Shown: in pieces, positions 8,461-17,223 of the stretch | Numbering within the stretch: the first letter of the stretch is position 1 | Layout: every line of letters starts with the position of its first letter | Assembly: GCF_000429525.1 (NCBI RefSeq) | Contig: NZ_AUCA01000001.1 | Span: 62,001-126,000, forward strand | Direction: 5' to 3' | DNA length: 64,000 bases | Source of the DNA: Alicyclobacillus contaminans DSM 17975 | Lineage (GTDB): Bacteria; Bacillota; Bacilli; Alicyclobacillales; Alicyclobacillaceae | Notes under the pieces: generated by a model | Told to the model about the DNA's origin: nothing | Seen by the model: only the letters and a program-made list of their open reading frames with translations | Databases searched by the model: none | Made by a program: the position numbers and the translations under genes

Positions 8461-10407
8461 ATGTCCTACGCGAATCAACTCGACACGTTGTTGACGGAGA
8501 CGCGCCGATTCGCGCCGCCGGAGTCGTTCGCGGCGCAGGCGAACTACAATGATCCGGGCATCTACGAGCGGGCGCTGGCCCATCCCGAAGCCTACTGGGC
8601 TGAGGAGGCCAAGCACCTCACGTGGTTCAAGCCGTTTGACCAAGTGCTCGAATGGAATCCGCCGCACGCCAAATGGTTCATCGGGGGCAAGCTGAATGCC
8701 GCGTACAACGCGGTGGATCGGCATCGTCTGAGCGCCCGCAAGAACAAGGCGGCCATCATCTGGGAGGGGGAGCCGGGCGACAGCAAGGTGTTCACGTACG
8801 ACATGTTGGGGCGCGAGGTGGATAAAGCGGCCCACATGCTGCGGCGCCTCGGCGTGAAGAAGGGGGACAGGGTCACCGTTTATCTGCCGATGATTCCCGA
8901 GCTCCCCATCACGCTGCTGGCCTGCGCGAAAATCGGCGCCATTCACTCCGTGGTGTTTGGTGGATTCTCTGCATCCGCGCTGCGGGATCGAATCATGGAC
9001 GCGGACGCACGCGTGCTCATCACCGCAGATGCGGGGTGGCGGCGCGGCGGACTCATCCCGCTCAAGCAAAATGCCGACGCGGCGGTGGAAGGCACTCCGG
9101 TGGACACGGTGGTTGTGGTGCGGCGGGTGGGAGACGCGGCAGGCATCACCATGCAGCCGGGCCGGGACCACTATTGGCATGAACTGATGGCCGAATCGCC
9201 GACCACGCCGTTTCCGGCAGAGGAAATGGACGCGGAGGACGTGCTGTTTCTCCTCTACACGTCCGGCACCACCGGCAAGCCCAAGGGAATTGTGCACAGT
9301 ACGGGCGGCTATCTCGTGGGCTGCAACACGTCGATGCGGACGGTGTTCGATCTCAAGGACGAAGATGTGCACTTCTGCACAGCCGACATCGGCTGGGTCA
9401 CCGGGCACACGTACATCGTGTATGGCCCGTTGACCGCCGGAGCGACGGTGGTTCTCTACGAGGGTGCGCCGGACTATCCGGATCGAGACCGGTTCTGGGC
9501 CATTTGCGAAAAATACGGTGTCACCATACTGTACACGGCTCCGACGTCCATTCGGACGTTCATGAAATGGGGACCGCAGTACGTGGAGAAACACGATCTG
9601 TCCAGCCTGCGGTTGCTGGGATCGGTGGGGGAACCCATCAACCCGGAGGCGTGGATGTGGTACCACACGCACATCGGCAAGGGCCGCTGTCCGATTGTCG
9701 ACACGTGGTGGCAGACGGAAACGGGCTGCGCGATGATTGCGCCGCTGCCCGGAATTGTGGAGACGAAACCCGGCGCCGCGACCCACCCGGTGCCCGGTAT
9801 TGAAGCCGATGTGGTGGATGAGCAGGGCAACTCGGTGGCGCCGGGCAACGGGGGCTACCTCGTGATTAAAAAGCCGTGGCCGTCCATGCTGCGCACAATC
9901 TGGGGAGATGATGAGCGGTTCCGCCAGACGTATTTTGGGAAGTTTGAGGGCATCTACTTCCCGGGCGACGGCGCGCATCTGGACGAAGACCAGTATTTCT
10001 GGATCCTCGGCCGCATCGATGACGTGATCAACGTTTCGGGCCATCGCATCGGGACGATGGAGGTGGAGAGTGCCTTGGTGGGTCACTCCGCCGTTGCGGA
10101 GGCGGCGGTGATTGGCAGGTCGCACGAGGTGAAGGGGCAGGCCATCACGGCCTTCGTCACGCTGAAGGAAGGCATTTCGCCCAGCGATGAACTGGCCGCC
10201 GAACTCAAGCAGCACGTGACTGCGACCATCGGCGCCATGGCGCGGCCGGAGGAGATCATCTTCACAGCCGAACTGCCGAAGACGCGCAGCGCGAAAATCA
10301 TGCGGCGTCTCCTGAGGGACATTGCGGAGGGCCGCGTGTTGGGCGACACCACCACGCTGGCGGATCCGAGCGTGGTGGAGGAACTGAAGCAGCTGTACAA
10401 GGAGTGA
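8461..10407 (+). CDS. acsA: acetyl-CoA synthetase (AMP-forming)
   Basis: Cytoplasmic ligase that makes acetyl-CoA from acetate, ATP and CoA through acetyl-AMP; 648 residues, the normal length. Family marks include the P-loop-like [46 protein letters not shown] and the C-terminal [14 protein letters not shown], whose lysine is the residue acetylated to switch the enzyme off in other bacteria. ATG 8461 has a modest GGGAG site upstream; in-frame ATG codons further upstream lack better sites. With the symporter, DUF485 protein and SatP it forms an acetate-scavenging set. Its likely repression by CcpA is suggested by the nearby cre-like sequence. Confidence 0.96.
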   Translation: MSYANQLDTLLTETRRFAPPESFAAQANYNDPGIYERALAHPEAYWAEEAKHLTWFKPFDQVLEWNPPHAKWFIGGKLNAAYNAVDRHRLSARKNKAAIIWEGEPGDSKVFTYDMLGREVDKAAHMLRRLGVKKGDRVTVYLPMIPELPITLLACAKIGAIHSVVFGGFSASALRDRIMDADARVLITADAGWRRGGLIPLKQNADAAVEGTPVDTVVVVRRVGDAAGITMQPGRDHYWHELMAESPTTPFPAEEMDAEDVLFLLYTSGTTGKPKGIVHSTGGYLVGCNTSMRTVFDLKDEDVHFCTADIGWVTGHTYIVYGPLTAGATVVLYEGAPDYPDRDRFWAICEKYGVTILYTAPTSIRTFMKWGPQYVEKHDLSSLRLLGSVGEPINPEAWMWYHTHIGKGRCPIVDTWWQTETGCAMIAPLPGIVETKPGAATHPVPGIEADVVDEQGNSVAPGNGGYLVIKKPWPSMLRTIWGDDERFRQTYFGKFEGIYFPGDGAHLDEDQYFWILGRIDDVINVSGHRIGTMEVESALVGHSAVAEAAVIGRSHEVKGQAITAFVTLKEGISPSDELAAELKQHVTATIGAMARPEEIIFTAELPKTRSAKIMRRLLRDIAEGRVLGDTTTLADPSVVEELKQLYKE

Positions 10408-10522
10408 GCGGAGCGCGTACTTCGGGTCGTCCAACGAAGGGGGGATGCCCTCAGAGAACATGGCAGACGCACGACAAGGTGGTTTTGCAGTGGTTCACAT
10501 GTGGATTTTGGGAGGGGATATG

Positions 10523-11101
10523 ATGGCCGATTCGGTGAAAATCGCGGATCCAGGACCGCTGGGGCTGGCGGGATTTGGCATCACCACCTGCATTCTGAGT
10601 CTGATCAATGCGGGAGTGACCAGCGCCGAAGCGATGGGCGTGGTGCTCGGTCTGGCACTGGCGTACGGGGGTGGTGCGCAACTGTTGGCGGGAATGTGGG
10701 AGTTCCGCAAGGGCAACACATTCGGCGCTACGGCGTTCACTTCGTACGGTGCGTTTTGGATTGCCTTCTACTTGATCATCCACGCGAAACCCGGTGCCGG
10801 GATCGGCGTGTTTCTGCTGTTCTTCGGCATTCTCACTTTCTATCTCTGGATTGGGACTTTTTACTTGAACCGTGCGCTGTTCTTCGTATTTTTGCCGCTG
10901 TGGATTGCCTTCGCACTGCTCTGCCTGAACGGGTTTGGCCTCATCGGTTCCCAGGCGGGCGGCTGGGTTGGCCTGGTCTGTGGTTTGTTGGCTCTGTACA
11001 CGTCGGCGGCGACGGTCCTCAACAGCGTGGCTGGCAAAACGGTGTTGCCGCTCGGCAAACCGCTGGTCGAGGCCGCGCCAAGCACCGGTCTCTCGGCGTA
11101 G
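10523..11101 (+). CDS. satP: SatP/YaaH acetate uptake transporter (GPR1/FUN34/YaaH family)
   Basis: An inner-membrane protein of 192 residues with six hydrophobic helices. The family signature NPAPLGL appears near the N-terminus as DPGPLGLAGFGITT. Members carry acetate or succinate with protons. The start is ATG 10523 with GGGAGGGG five bases upstream; ATG 10520, one codon earlier, is also possible. It follows acsA by about 115 bases. Having both an ActP-type symporter and a SatP channel-like transporter gives two acetate entry routes in one locus, and this is the intact one. Confidence 0.9.
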   Translation: MADSVKIADPGPLGLAGFGITTCILSLINAGVTSAEAMGVVLGLALAYGGGAQLLAGMWEFRKGNTFGATAFTSYGAFWIAFYLIIHAKPGAGIGVFLLFFGILTFYLWIGTFYLNRALFFVFLPLWIAFALLCLNGFGLIGSQAGGWVGLVCGLLALYTSAATVLNSVAGKTVLPLGKPLVEAAPSTGLSA

Positions 11102-11146
11102 TCGGCGGATTTAAGGGTCTGGAACATGCAAACGGATACTGTCGTT

Positions 11147-11176
11147 GGTACGCGCCCGCAGCCGCGGGCGCGTACC
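11147..11176 (+). repeat. perfect 13-bp inverted repeat between satP and the chemoreceptor gene
   Basis: GGTACGCGCCCGC (11147-11159) pairs perfectly with GCGGGCGCGTACC (11164-11176) around AGCC. No T-run follows, so it may be an operator, an mRNA-stability hairpin or an atypical terminator; it ends 22 bases before the chemoreceptor start. Confidence 0.55.
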
Positions 11177-11198
11177 GCTAGGTGAGAGGGAGCCAGCG

Positions 11199-12818
11199 AT
11201 GAGCGGAGACAGAAAACTGCCACAGCGCGTTGTGAGAGCGCAGACCGCCATCGTGGAGGCGGCCGCGCGCCAGGTGGAGTCCATTCTCGCCAAGCATCAG
11301 GGGTTGACTCGCGAAGCCAGGCAAGAAATTCGCGAAGTGATGGACAGCCACCTCGGAAATCTGGAGTACTTTGTGTTGGTGCGGGAGGACAGCTACGGGG
11401 AAATCCACACCAACCGGTTGCGGGAAGGCATTTATTTCAAGGATCCGGTGGGAATGAAGTGTGCGCAGGTGACGGAGACCACCGCTTTCTTCTATCCCCG
11501 AAATACGGGAGAGCAGCTGATTGACGTCTCCACGCCCGTTCATCTGAACGGGAAGAAGGTGTACGCGCTCCGGTCCGGCAGCATCCTGCACGGCGTGAGC
11601 CGCCACGTCAAAGTAGGGGGGACGTTTGCCTGTCTGCAACTGGCCGGGTTGCTCGGCGTCCTGCTCGACGGCCGTGGTTGGCTGGCGTACGTGTTCGCCG
11701 TTTGTCTGCTCGGCGCCGCGTGCGTCGTGATTTGGGACAGGCTGGCGTTCCAGCGGGCGTATGGCACATGGATTGGCTTTCTGCGCAAAATTGGGCAAGG
11801 GGATCTCAAACATCAACTTCGTCCCAAGTCACGGGATGAGTTTGGGCAGATGCAGTTTGAACTCAATAAAATGAGCCTCGGCGTAGCGGATATTCTCCAC
11901 CAGGTGGGGCGCAGCGCACAGCAGGTCGCGGCAGCAGCCGAAGAACTGAACACCCACGCCGAGGAGACGGCGCACACGACGGAGCAGATTGCGCTCGCCA
12001 TGCAGCATGTCTCGTCCGGATCGGAAGCGCAGGCTGCGGAGATTGACGTCAGTACCAGGGCGGTGCAGCAAATGTCCGGAGACATCCGGAGGATGGCGGA
12101 ACACGCCCAGATTGTGGTGAATCAATCCAACACCGGATCGGCATTGGCTGCGCGCGGCCACGAGCGGATCCACCGCGCGATGGAGCAGATGACCGCGATT
12201 CACGGCTCGACCGTACAGCTGTCGCAGGCGGTGACAGCGCTGGGCCAACGTTCGGAGGAAATTGGGCAAATTGTGGACGTGGTGGCGCACATCGCGGGAC
12301 GGACAAATCTCTTGGCGCTGAACGCGGCGATTGAATCCGCGAGGGCGGGGGAAGCGGGCCGGGGATTTACGGTCATTGCCCACGAGGTGCGCAGTCTGGC
12401 CGAGCAATCCGCGCAAGCGACCCGCCAAATCGCCACGTTGGTGCAGGCCATGCAGGCGGACGCCGACGCGATGGAGCGGGCGATGGAGGAGACGACGCAG
12501 GAGACCGCCGCCGGCATCCGCGAGATGCAATCGGCGGGGGATGCGTTCGCGGAGATTCGCCAGGCGGTGACTGAGGCGGAGGCCCAAATGCAAGAGATTT
12601 CACAGGCCATCCAGCAGCTCTCCGCAGGATCCGCAGAGATTGTGGCCGCTATGGAGAATATTTCTGATATTGTGGAACGGACGCACTCGGAAGCAGAAGA
12701 GGTTTCCGCCGCCACGGAGGAACAGTTGGCTGCCATGGAGGAAGTGTCCTCCTCCGCGTCGGTGCTGTCCACCATGTCGGGCCAACTCCATGAATTGATG
12801 GCGAGATTCCAAATTTGA
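11199..12818 (+). CDS. methyl-accepting chemotaxis protein
   Basis: A chemoreceptor of 539 residues. The N-terminal region (1-140) is soluble, with no leading membrane helix, and includes [17 protein letters not shown] and [15 protein letters not shown]. Two membrane segments follow (about 145-190), then a HAMP-like stretch and the long signalling coiled coil (240-535). The kinase-contact tip reads [18 protein letters not shown]. Because the sensor part precedes the helices, it may read an internal signal. ATG 11199 follows GAGAGGGAG. Placement next to the acetate genes suggests taxis linked to carbon or energy status; the ligand is unknown. Confidence 0.92.
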   Translation: MSGDRKLPQRVVRAQTAIVEAAARQVESILAKHQGLTREARQEIREVMDSHLGNLEYFVLVREDSYGEIHTNRLREGIYFKDPVGMKCAQVTETTAFFYPRNTGEQLIDVSTPVHLNGKKVYALRSGSILHGVSRHVKVGGTFACLQLAGLLGVLLDGRGWLAYVFAVCLLGAACVVIWDRLAFQRAYGTWIGFLRKIGQGDLKHQLRPKSRDEFGQMQFELNKMSLGVADILHQVGRSAQQVAAAAEELNTHAEETAHTTEQIALAMQHVSSGSEAQAAEIDVSTRAVQQMSGDIRRMAEHAQIVVNQSNTGSALAARGHERIHRAMEQMTAIHGSTVQLSQAVTALGQRSEEIGQIVDVVAHIAGRTNLLALNAAIESARAGEAGRGFTVIAHEVRSLAEQSAQATRQIATLVQAMQADADAMERAMEETTQETAAGIREMQSAGDAFAEIRQAVTEAEAQMQEISQAIQQLSAGSAEIVAAMENISDIVERTHSEAEEVSAATEEQLAAMEEVSSSASVLSTMSGQLHELMARFQI

Positions 12819-12838
12819 TAGGACACACAAGGTTTGCT

Positions 12839-12875
12839 GCCAACCGGTCGCCGGAGCCCCCGGCGGCCGGTTGGC
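12839..12875 (+). terminator. terminator-like hairpin after the chemoreceptor gene
   Basis: A 16-bp stem: GCCAACCGGTCGCCGG (12839-12854) pairs with CCGGCGGCCGGTTGGC (12860-12875) with one G-T pair and a five-base loop, followed by GTTTGG. It lies 20 bases past the stop codon. Confidence 0.65.
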
Positions 12876-12910
12876 GTTTGGTATGATGGCGACAGACGGG
12901 CTCACGCTGT

Positions 12911-12949
12911 GTTCACATGCTGTTCACACAGGCATGCTATGTTCTCACG
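12911..12949 (+). promoter_or_regulatory. direct repeats GTTCACA, probable HssR-like operator
   Basis: GTTCACATG (12911) and GTTCACACA (12922) repeat with an 11-base period, one helical turn, and GTTCTCACG follows at 12941. The arrangement resembles the tandem GTTCA-type repeat bound by HssR in front of hrtAB in Gram-positive bacteria. It lies 34-72 bases before the regulator start and could be an autoregulatory site. Confidence 0.5.
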
Positions 12950-12982
12950 CGTGGGAGACAGCGGAAGGCGGGTGATCTGGGA

Positions 12983-13657
12983 ATGGCGAGGATTTTGATT
13001 GTCGACGACGATCCGCACCTGCGCGAGTTGGTTCGCGTCTATCTGCGGAAAGAAGGCATGGAAACGTACGAGGCTTGCGACGGCGAGGCGGCGCTCCGCG
13101 TGCTGGCGGAGACGAAGGTGGACCTGGTGGTGCTCGATGTGATGATGCCGAACATGGACGGTTGGACCTTCGTTCAGGCGCTGCGGAGCGACTCGGACAT
13201 CCCGGTGCTGATGTTGACCGCCAAGGGAGAGACGCCGCAAAAATTGAAAGGATTTCAACTGGGGGCGGATGACTATTTGGTCAAGCCGTTCGATCCGCTG
13301 GAACTGGTGGTACGGGTAAAGGCGCTGCTTCGTCGCTATCGTATCGCCACCTCACAGGTGGTGGAGGTGGGGCGGGTGCGGTTGGACAAGTCGACGTACC
13401 AGGTTGCGGTGGACGGTGCAGGGATTCTCCTGCCGAAAAAGGAGTTTGAACTGTTGTTCACGCTTGCGAGACGACCGGGGAAGACCTTTTCTCGTGAACA
13501 GTTGATTGAGGACATCTGGGGCTACGACTACATGGGGGATGAGCGTACGGTGGACGTGCACGTCAAGCGGCTGCGGGACAAGTTTTCAGAGGAAAAAAGC
13601 GGATTCCGCATCACCACGGTGCGCGGCCTGGGTTATCGATTGGAGGACATCTCATGA
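12983..13657 (+). CDS. OmpR-type response regulator, HssR-like
   Basis: A 224-residue regulator with a receiver domain (Asp52 in VVLDVMMPN, lysine in YLVKPFD) and a winged-helix OmpR domain. The wing region PKKEFELLFTLARRPGKTF and WGYDYMGDERTVDVH closely resembles HssR, the haem-stress regulator of staphylococci and bacilli. ATG 12983 gives MARILIVDDD. It overlaps the kinase gene by four bases. No hrtAB exporter is adjacent, so the stimulus may differ from haem. Similar direct repeats lie just upstream. Confidence 0.88.
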   Translation: MARILIVDDDPHLRELVRVYLRKEGMETYEACDGEAALRVLAETKVDLVVLDVMMPNMDGWTFVQALRSDSDIPVLMLTAKGETPQKLKGFQLGADDYLVKPFDPLELVVRVKALLRRYRIATSQVVEVGRVRLDKSTYQVAVDGAGILLPKKEFELLFTLARRPGKTFSREQLIEDIWGYDYMGDERTVDVHVKRLRDKFSEEKSGFRITTVRGLGYRLEDIS

Positions 13658-14763
13658 ACCGACAGCGGTCTCTGCTGTGGACCACCTTGCTCGTACTTCG
13701 CGGCATTCTTCTGGTGTTGTTGTGTTTGGCCGCAGCGTGGACGCTGGCTTACTTCGCAACGGACTGGTTATATCGATGGTGGGGGCATCGGCCGAACGGA
13801 TATACGGAGCAGCTTGTGAACTCGTTTCTCGGTGTGTTCCTCATGGCTGCAGGCGCGAGTACGTTTGGCTCTGTGGTCAGGAAAAGGCAAGAATCATGGT
13901 GGAATGACGTGATGGATACGCTGCGGCAAATCGCCCAGGGAAACTTTAACATCAGGGTGCAATCGCATGTTCCAGCGAATGAGCATCATCCAAATCCGTT
14001 TCATGAGTTCGTGCAGACCGTGAACCACATGGCGTCCGCACTGCAGGAACTGGAACGCATGCGCCAGGAGTTCATTTCCAACGTGTCCCATGAGATTCAG
14101 TCTCCGCTCACCGCCATCAGCGGATTTGCGAAAATTCTTCGGGAAGAAGACCTGTCGTCGGAAGAGCGCAGCCATTATGTGGATATCATTGAGACAGAGA
14201 GCACCCGGTTATCCAGGCTGAGCGACAATCTGCTCAAGCTCACAGCCCTGGAATCGGAGCATCCCGCCTTCTCCCCGACCACGTACCGCCTCGACAGACA
14301 GCTTCGGCGCATCGTGTTGTCCTGTGAGCCACTGTGGCTGAACAAGCATTTGGACATGGACGTGTCGCTCTCCGAGATCAGCATTCACGCGGATGAGGAT
14401 CTGATGAATCAGGTGTGGATGAACATCCTGCACAATGCCATCAAATTCACACCGGACGGGGGCCGCATCGCCGTGTCCGCAGTACGCAGCGGAGATCTGG
14501 TGGAAGTTCGCTTCTCAGACACCGGTATCGGCTTGGCGGAAGAAGACAGAGTGCGCATCTTCGAACGGTTTTACAAAGCGGACGCCTCCCGCAATCGCGC
14601 TGCGGGGGGAAGCGGACTGGGATTGGCCATCGCGAAGAAAATTGTCGATATGCATGGCGGCACCATCGCCGTGGAGAGCGCACTCGGCGAGGGGACCACA
14701 TTCACGGTGCGGATGCGTCCGCACGGTCCGTCGACCCCTTCCCGTGTTCACCGCGATGCATGA
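13654..14763 (+). CDS. sensor histidine kinase, HssS-like
   Basis: A 369-residue membrane kinase: two membrane segments (about 10-35 and 55-75) with a short external loop, a HAMP-like linker, then dimerisation helix with His146 in SNVSHEIQSPLTAI and a catalytic domain with MNILHNAIKFTPDGG, DTGIGLAEED and GGSGLGLAIAKKI. The HEIQSPLT motif is typical of HssS. It is shorter than staphylococcal HssS because the external loop is reduced. Its ATG overlaps the regulator stop. The 3' end overlaps the convergent GNAT gene by 16 bases. Confidence 0.88.
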   Translation: MNRQRSLLWTTLLVLRGILLVLLCLAAAWTLAYFATDWLYRWWGHRPNGYTEQLVNSFLGVFLMAAGASTFGSVVRKRQESWWNDVMDTLRQIAQGNFNIRVQSHVPANEHHPNPFHEFVQTVNHMASALQELERMRQEFISNVSHEIQSPLTAISGFAKILREEDLSSEERSHYVDIIETESTRLSRLSDNLLKLTALESEHPAFSPTTYRLDRQLRRIVLSCEPLWLNKHLDMDVSLSEISIHADEDLMNQVWMNILHNAIKFTPDGGRIAVSAVRSGDLVEVRFSDTGIGLAEEDRVRIFERFYKADASRNRAAGGSGLGLAIAKKIVDMHGGTIAVESALGEGTTFTVRMRPHGPSTPSRVHRDA

Positions 14764-15308
14764 ACCCAATCCTGCGCGAGCATGCCATACAGGACATGAT
14801 CCACGTAATGGTCATAAAGCCACTCCGCCTGACGCCTGCATCCCTCCTGTTGAAATCCCAACCGTTCCGGAATGGCGCGGCTTTTCAAATTGTCCGGAGC
14901 GACTCGGATTTCAACGCGATTCAATCCATATTCCTGGAAGAGGAAGTCAATCAGCGCACGACAAGCGTTGGTCATGATGCCCTTGCCCTGAAATCCTTCA
15001 CCCAACCAATATCCGAGGCTCGTCATTCGATGCGTCCACTGAATGTAGTGCAGGCCGAGGACGCCTGCCAGCTGCCCATGATGCCATATTCCCAGTTGCA
15101 CACCGTTGCTGTTCGCGAATTGCTGCAACCCGGATTGAATAAAATCCTGGATATCTTGAACAGTGCGGGTTCCATCCACGAAGGGGAGCCATGTCCGAAG
15201 ATGGCTCCGCGAAGCGTCGAGCAACGCAAACAGCTCGTCTGCATCACGAAGTTCCAACATCTTCAGGCTCGTATTCTCATCCACCCTTTGACGAAACACC
15301 GGCCACAT
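14748..15308 (-). CDS. GNAT acetyltransferase, RimJ/RimL type
   Basis: A 186-residue acetyl-CoA-dependent N-acetyltransferase. The acetyl-CoA loop is WLGEGFQGKGIMTNACRAL, and NRVEIRVAPDNLKSRAIPERLGF is the standard C-terminal half of the RimL/YdaF group, whose members acetylate protein N-termini or small amines. The substrate is not visible. The start at 15308 has AGCGGAG just upstream. It lies downstream of the coiled-coil gene on the same strand, 13 bases away, and may share its transcript. Confidence 0.85.
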   Translation of the reverse strand: MWPVFRQRVDENTSLKMLELRDADELFALLDASRSHLRTWLPFVDGTRTVQDIQDFIQSGLQQFANSNGVQLGIWHHGQLAGVLGLHYIQWTHRMTSLGYWLGEGFQGKGIMTNACRALIDFLFQEYGLNRVEIRVAPDNLKSRAIPERLGFQQEGCRRQAEWLYDHYVDHVLYGMLAQDWVHASR

Positions 15309-15321
15309 CTCCGCTGTCTTT

Positions 15322-15960
15322 TTAGATACGCGATTTCAATCGTTTGATCTCCAGTTCATGAGCTCCAAACATCTGGGCCAATTGGCTGTCCGAAACATGC
15401 AGAGCCGAGATTTCGTGCTGGAGTCCATGAATTTGTTCGATGATTTGGCCTGCGAATTCCGTTAACATCGCGTGAGTCTGTTCCTTCATCTGTCGCAGGT
15501 CACTCTTCCATTCGGCACGGAGGTTGACCACTTCCGTCTGCAGAGAGGAAACCTGTCCACGGAGTTCTGCAACGTCCGACCGAAGGGAGGACAGCTGTCC
15601 TCGCTGGTCAGCCACCTCGGTTTCAATGGACGACATTCGTTCACGCAAATCCGCGACTTCCAACTGAACGGAAGACACCTGTTTCTGCAGGTCCCCGACT
15701 TCCGACTGAACGGAAGACACCTGTTTCCGCAGGTCCCCGACTTCCGCCTGAACGCAGGACACTTGCTTCCGCAGGTCGCCGACCTCCGCCTGAACGCAGG
15801 ACACTTGCTTCCGCAGGTCGCCGACCTCCGCCTGAACGGAGGACACCTGATGTCGCAGATCCCCAACCTCCCCTCGGAGCGCGGACAGGTCCAGCTTCAC
15901 GTCCGATATCTCATCGCGGACAACCGACCGAACCAGCTCGGCAAACCTCAGCTCGTCCAT
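15322..15960 (-). CDS. coiled-coil protein built of 14-residue repeats
   Basis: A 212-residue, almost purely helical protein. Residues 40-151 are eight consecutive 14-residue units of the form S-S-V-Q-x-E-V-G-D-L-R-K-Q-V, two heptads each, predicting a long coiled coil. The first units are nearly identical in DNA and later ones have diverged. The N-terminus (MDELRFAELVRSVVRDEI) and the C-terminus (about 152-212) are non-repeated helices. No signal peptide or membrane segment is present. ATG 15960 has GGAGGAATT upstream. I do not recognise a characterised family; a structural, adaptor or phage-derived role is possible. Confidence 0.75.
   Translation of the reverse strand: MDELRFAELVRSVVRDEISDVKLDLSALRGEVGDLRHQVSSVQAEVGDLRKQVSCVQAEVGDLRKQVSCVQAEVGDLRKQVSSVQSEVGDLQKQVSSVQLEVADLRERMSSIETEVADQRGQLSSLRSDVAELRGQVSSLQTEVVNLRAEWKSDLRQMKEQTHAMLTEFAGQIIEQIHGLQHEISALHVSDSQLAQMFGAHELEIKRLKSRI
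15508..15843 (-). repeat. tandem 42-bp repeats inside the coiled-coil gene
   Basis: Eight in-frame 42-base units encode the 14-residue coiled-coil repeat. Units at about 15718-15843 are nearly identical and the two around 15736-15819 differ by about one base. Such arrays expand or contract by recombination, so unit number may vary between strains. Confidence 0.85.
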
Positions 15961-16266
15961 GGGAATTCCTCCGATGCGCGTCTGTTAGACTCATCATAGC
16001 ATCCCTATCTTCCGAGCGCCTCTCCCAAGGGGTCCGAATTCACACAATTCGAGCACGTCACCCAAATTTCCTTCGGTGCCGGGAGTTCAGAGACTCGATG
16101 GATTGGACGAAGCTGGTTTCGGGCGCATGACATGCCGGGGGGGGACGGTGAGGTGCCGCATTCAACGCGGCGATGTGGGCGCGAAGACAATATTGGGGCT
16201 GCGTGCCCGACGTGAATTGCCGCCGGGGGCAGCCCCATGCTTCACAGGTAGAATTGACAATCGTTG
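15961..16266. other. intergenic region with the promoter of the coiled-coil gene
   Basis: About 306 bases with no convincing gene. On the minus strand an extended -10 (TGCTATGAT, hexamer 15993-15998) lies 33 bases before the coiled-coil start. The rest, downstream of panC, shows no clear terminator and only weak open frames with no family resemblance. Confidence 0.5.
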
Positions 16267-17136
16267 TTACAAAAGATGAACCTGGTTGTCCTGAACGTCC
16301 ACCTGAACGTTGTCAATCAGGCGAGCGCCGCCAACGTAGGCGGCAATGGCCAACATGGTGGCGCCATGCAGCCGCTCGGGGGGGGTCAGCGTGTCCATCG
16401 ATACGGCTTCCGCGTAATCGAGGCGTACACCGGGCTCGGACGAGACCAAATCCGCCATGGCGGCCCTCACCACATCGGGGCGGCGTTCGCCGGATTGCAG
16501 CAGTTCCAGCCCGCGCTGCAAGGCGCGATAGAGTACGGTGGCGTGCGGGCGCTCCTCGGGTGTCAGGTAGATGTTGCGAGAGCTTTTCGCCAAACCGTCC
16601 GGTTCCCGCACGATAGGAACTGCGACGATGTCAATCGGCATGTTCAGGTCTTCCACCATCCGCCGGATGACCGCCACCTGCTGACCGTCTTTTTGACCGA
16701 AGTACGCAGTGTCCGGTTGCACGATGTGGAACAACTTGGTGACCACCGTCGCCACGCCGCGGAAGTGGCCGGGACGAGTCCGTCCACACAGTGGCGTGCT
16801 GAGCGACGGCACTTCCACGTACGTCGCCATCGGCTTCGGGTACATTTCTTCCACGCTCGGTGCAAACAACACATCACATCCGTGTTGTTCCAGCAATGCT
16901 GCATCTCGCTGCAAATCGCGCGGGTATTTGGCGTAGTCTTCGTTTGGTCCAAACTGCAAGGGATTCACAAAAACACTGGCAACCACCACGTCGTTGGCGG
17001 CTCTAGCGGCGTCCACCAGGGCCATGTGCCCTTCGTGCAGATAGCCCATGGTCGGCACCAGGGCGATGCGGCGGCCAGATTTACGCAAAGGCAAGAGATG
17101 GTTGCGCAGGTCTTCAATCCGTGTGACTTGAATCAT
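16267..17136 (-). CDS. panC: pantoate--beta-alanine ligase
   Basis: Cytoplasmic pantothenate synthetase, which joins pantoate and beta-alanine with ATP in the last step of vitamin B5 synthesis. The 289 residues match family length. The nucleotide motif MGYLHEGHMALV (HxGH), FVNPLQFGPNEDYAKYPR, YFGQKDGQQ and KSSRNIYLTPEER are all present. ATG 17136 is preceded by AGAGGA. It is the last gene of the DUF2520-panB-panC group; panD is not nearby. Confidence 0.96.
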   Translation of the reverse strand: MIQVTRIEDLRNHLLPLRKSGRRIALVPTMGYLHEGHMALVDAARAANDVVVASVFVNPLQFGPNEDYAKYPRDLQRDAALLEQHGCDVLFAPSVEEMYPKPMATYVEVPSLSTPLCGRTRPGHFRGVATVVTKLFHIVQPDTAYFGQKDGQQVAVIRRMVEDLNMPIDIVAVPIVREPDGLAKSSRNIYLTPEERPHATVLYRALQRGLELLQSGERRPDVVRAAMADLVSSEPGVRLDYAEAVSMDTLTPPERLHGATMLAIAAYVGGARLIDNVQVDVQDNQVHLL

Positions 17137-17223
17137 TGGCGTCCTCTTTTCTCTAACAAAATCTTGTTGTTCGGGTCCACCGACGTATTGATGGCGGCAG
17201 ACGCCGGGAGATGGTGGCTTCGT

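Noticed and set aside
8059-10461. 800-codon open frame on the minus strand
   Set aside because: Complement of acsA; low-complexity His/Arg composition and no start signal.
15508-15843. Regular direct repeats that might suggest a CRISPR array
   Set aside because: The 42-base units are contiguous, without spacers, and stay in frame as a coiled-coil repeat.
16005-16238. 77-codon minus-strand open frame upstream of the coiled-coil gene
   Set aside because: Overlaps the likely promoter, has no ribosome site and an unstructured composition.
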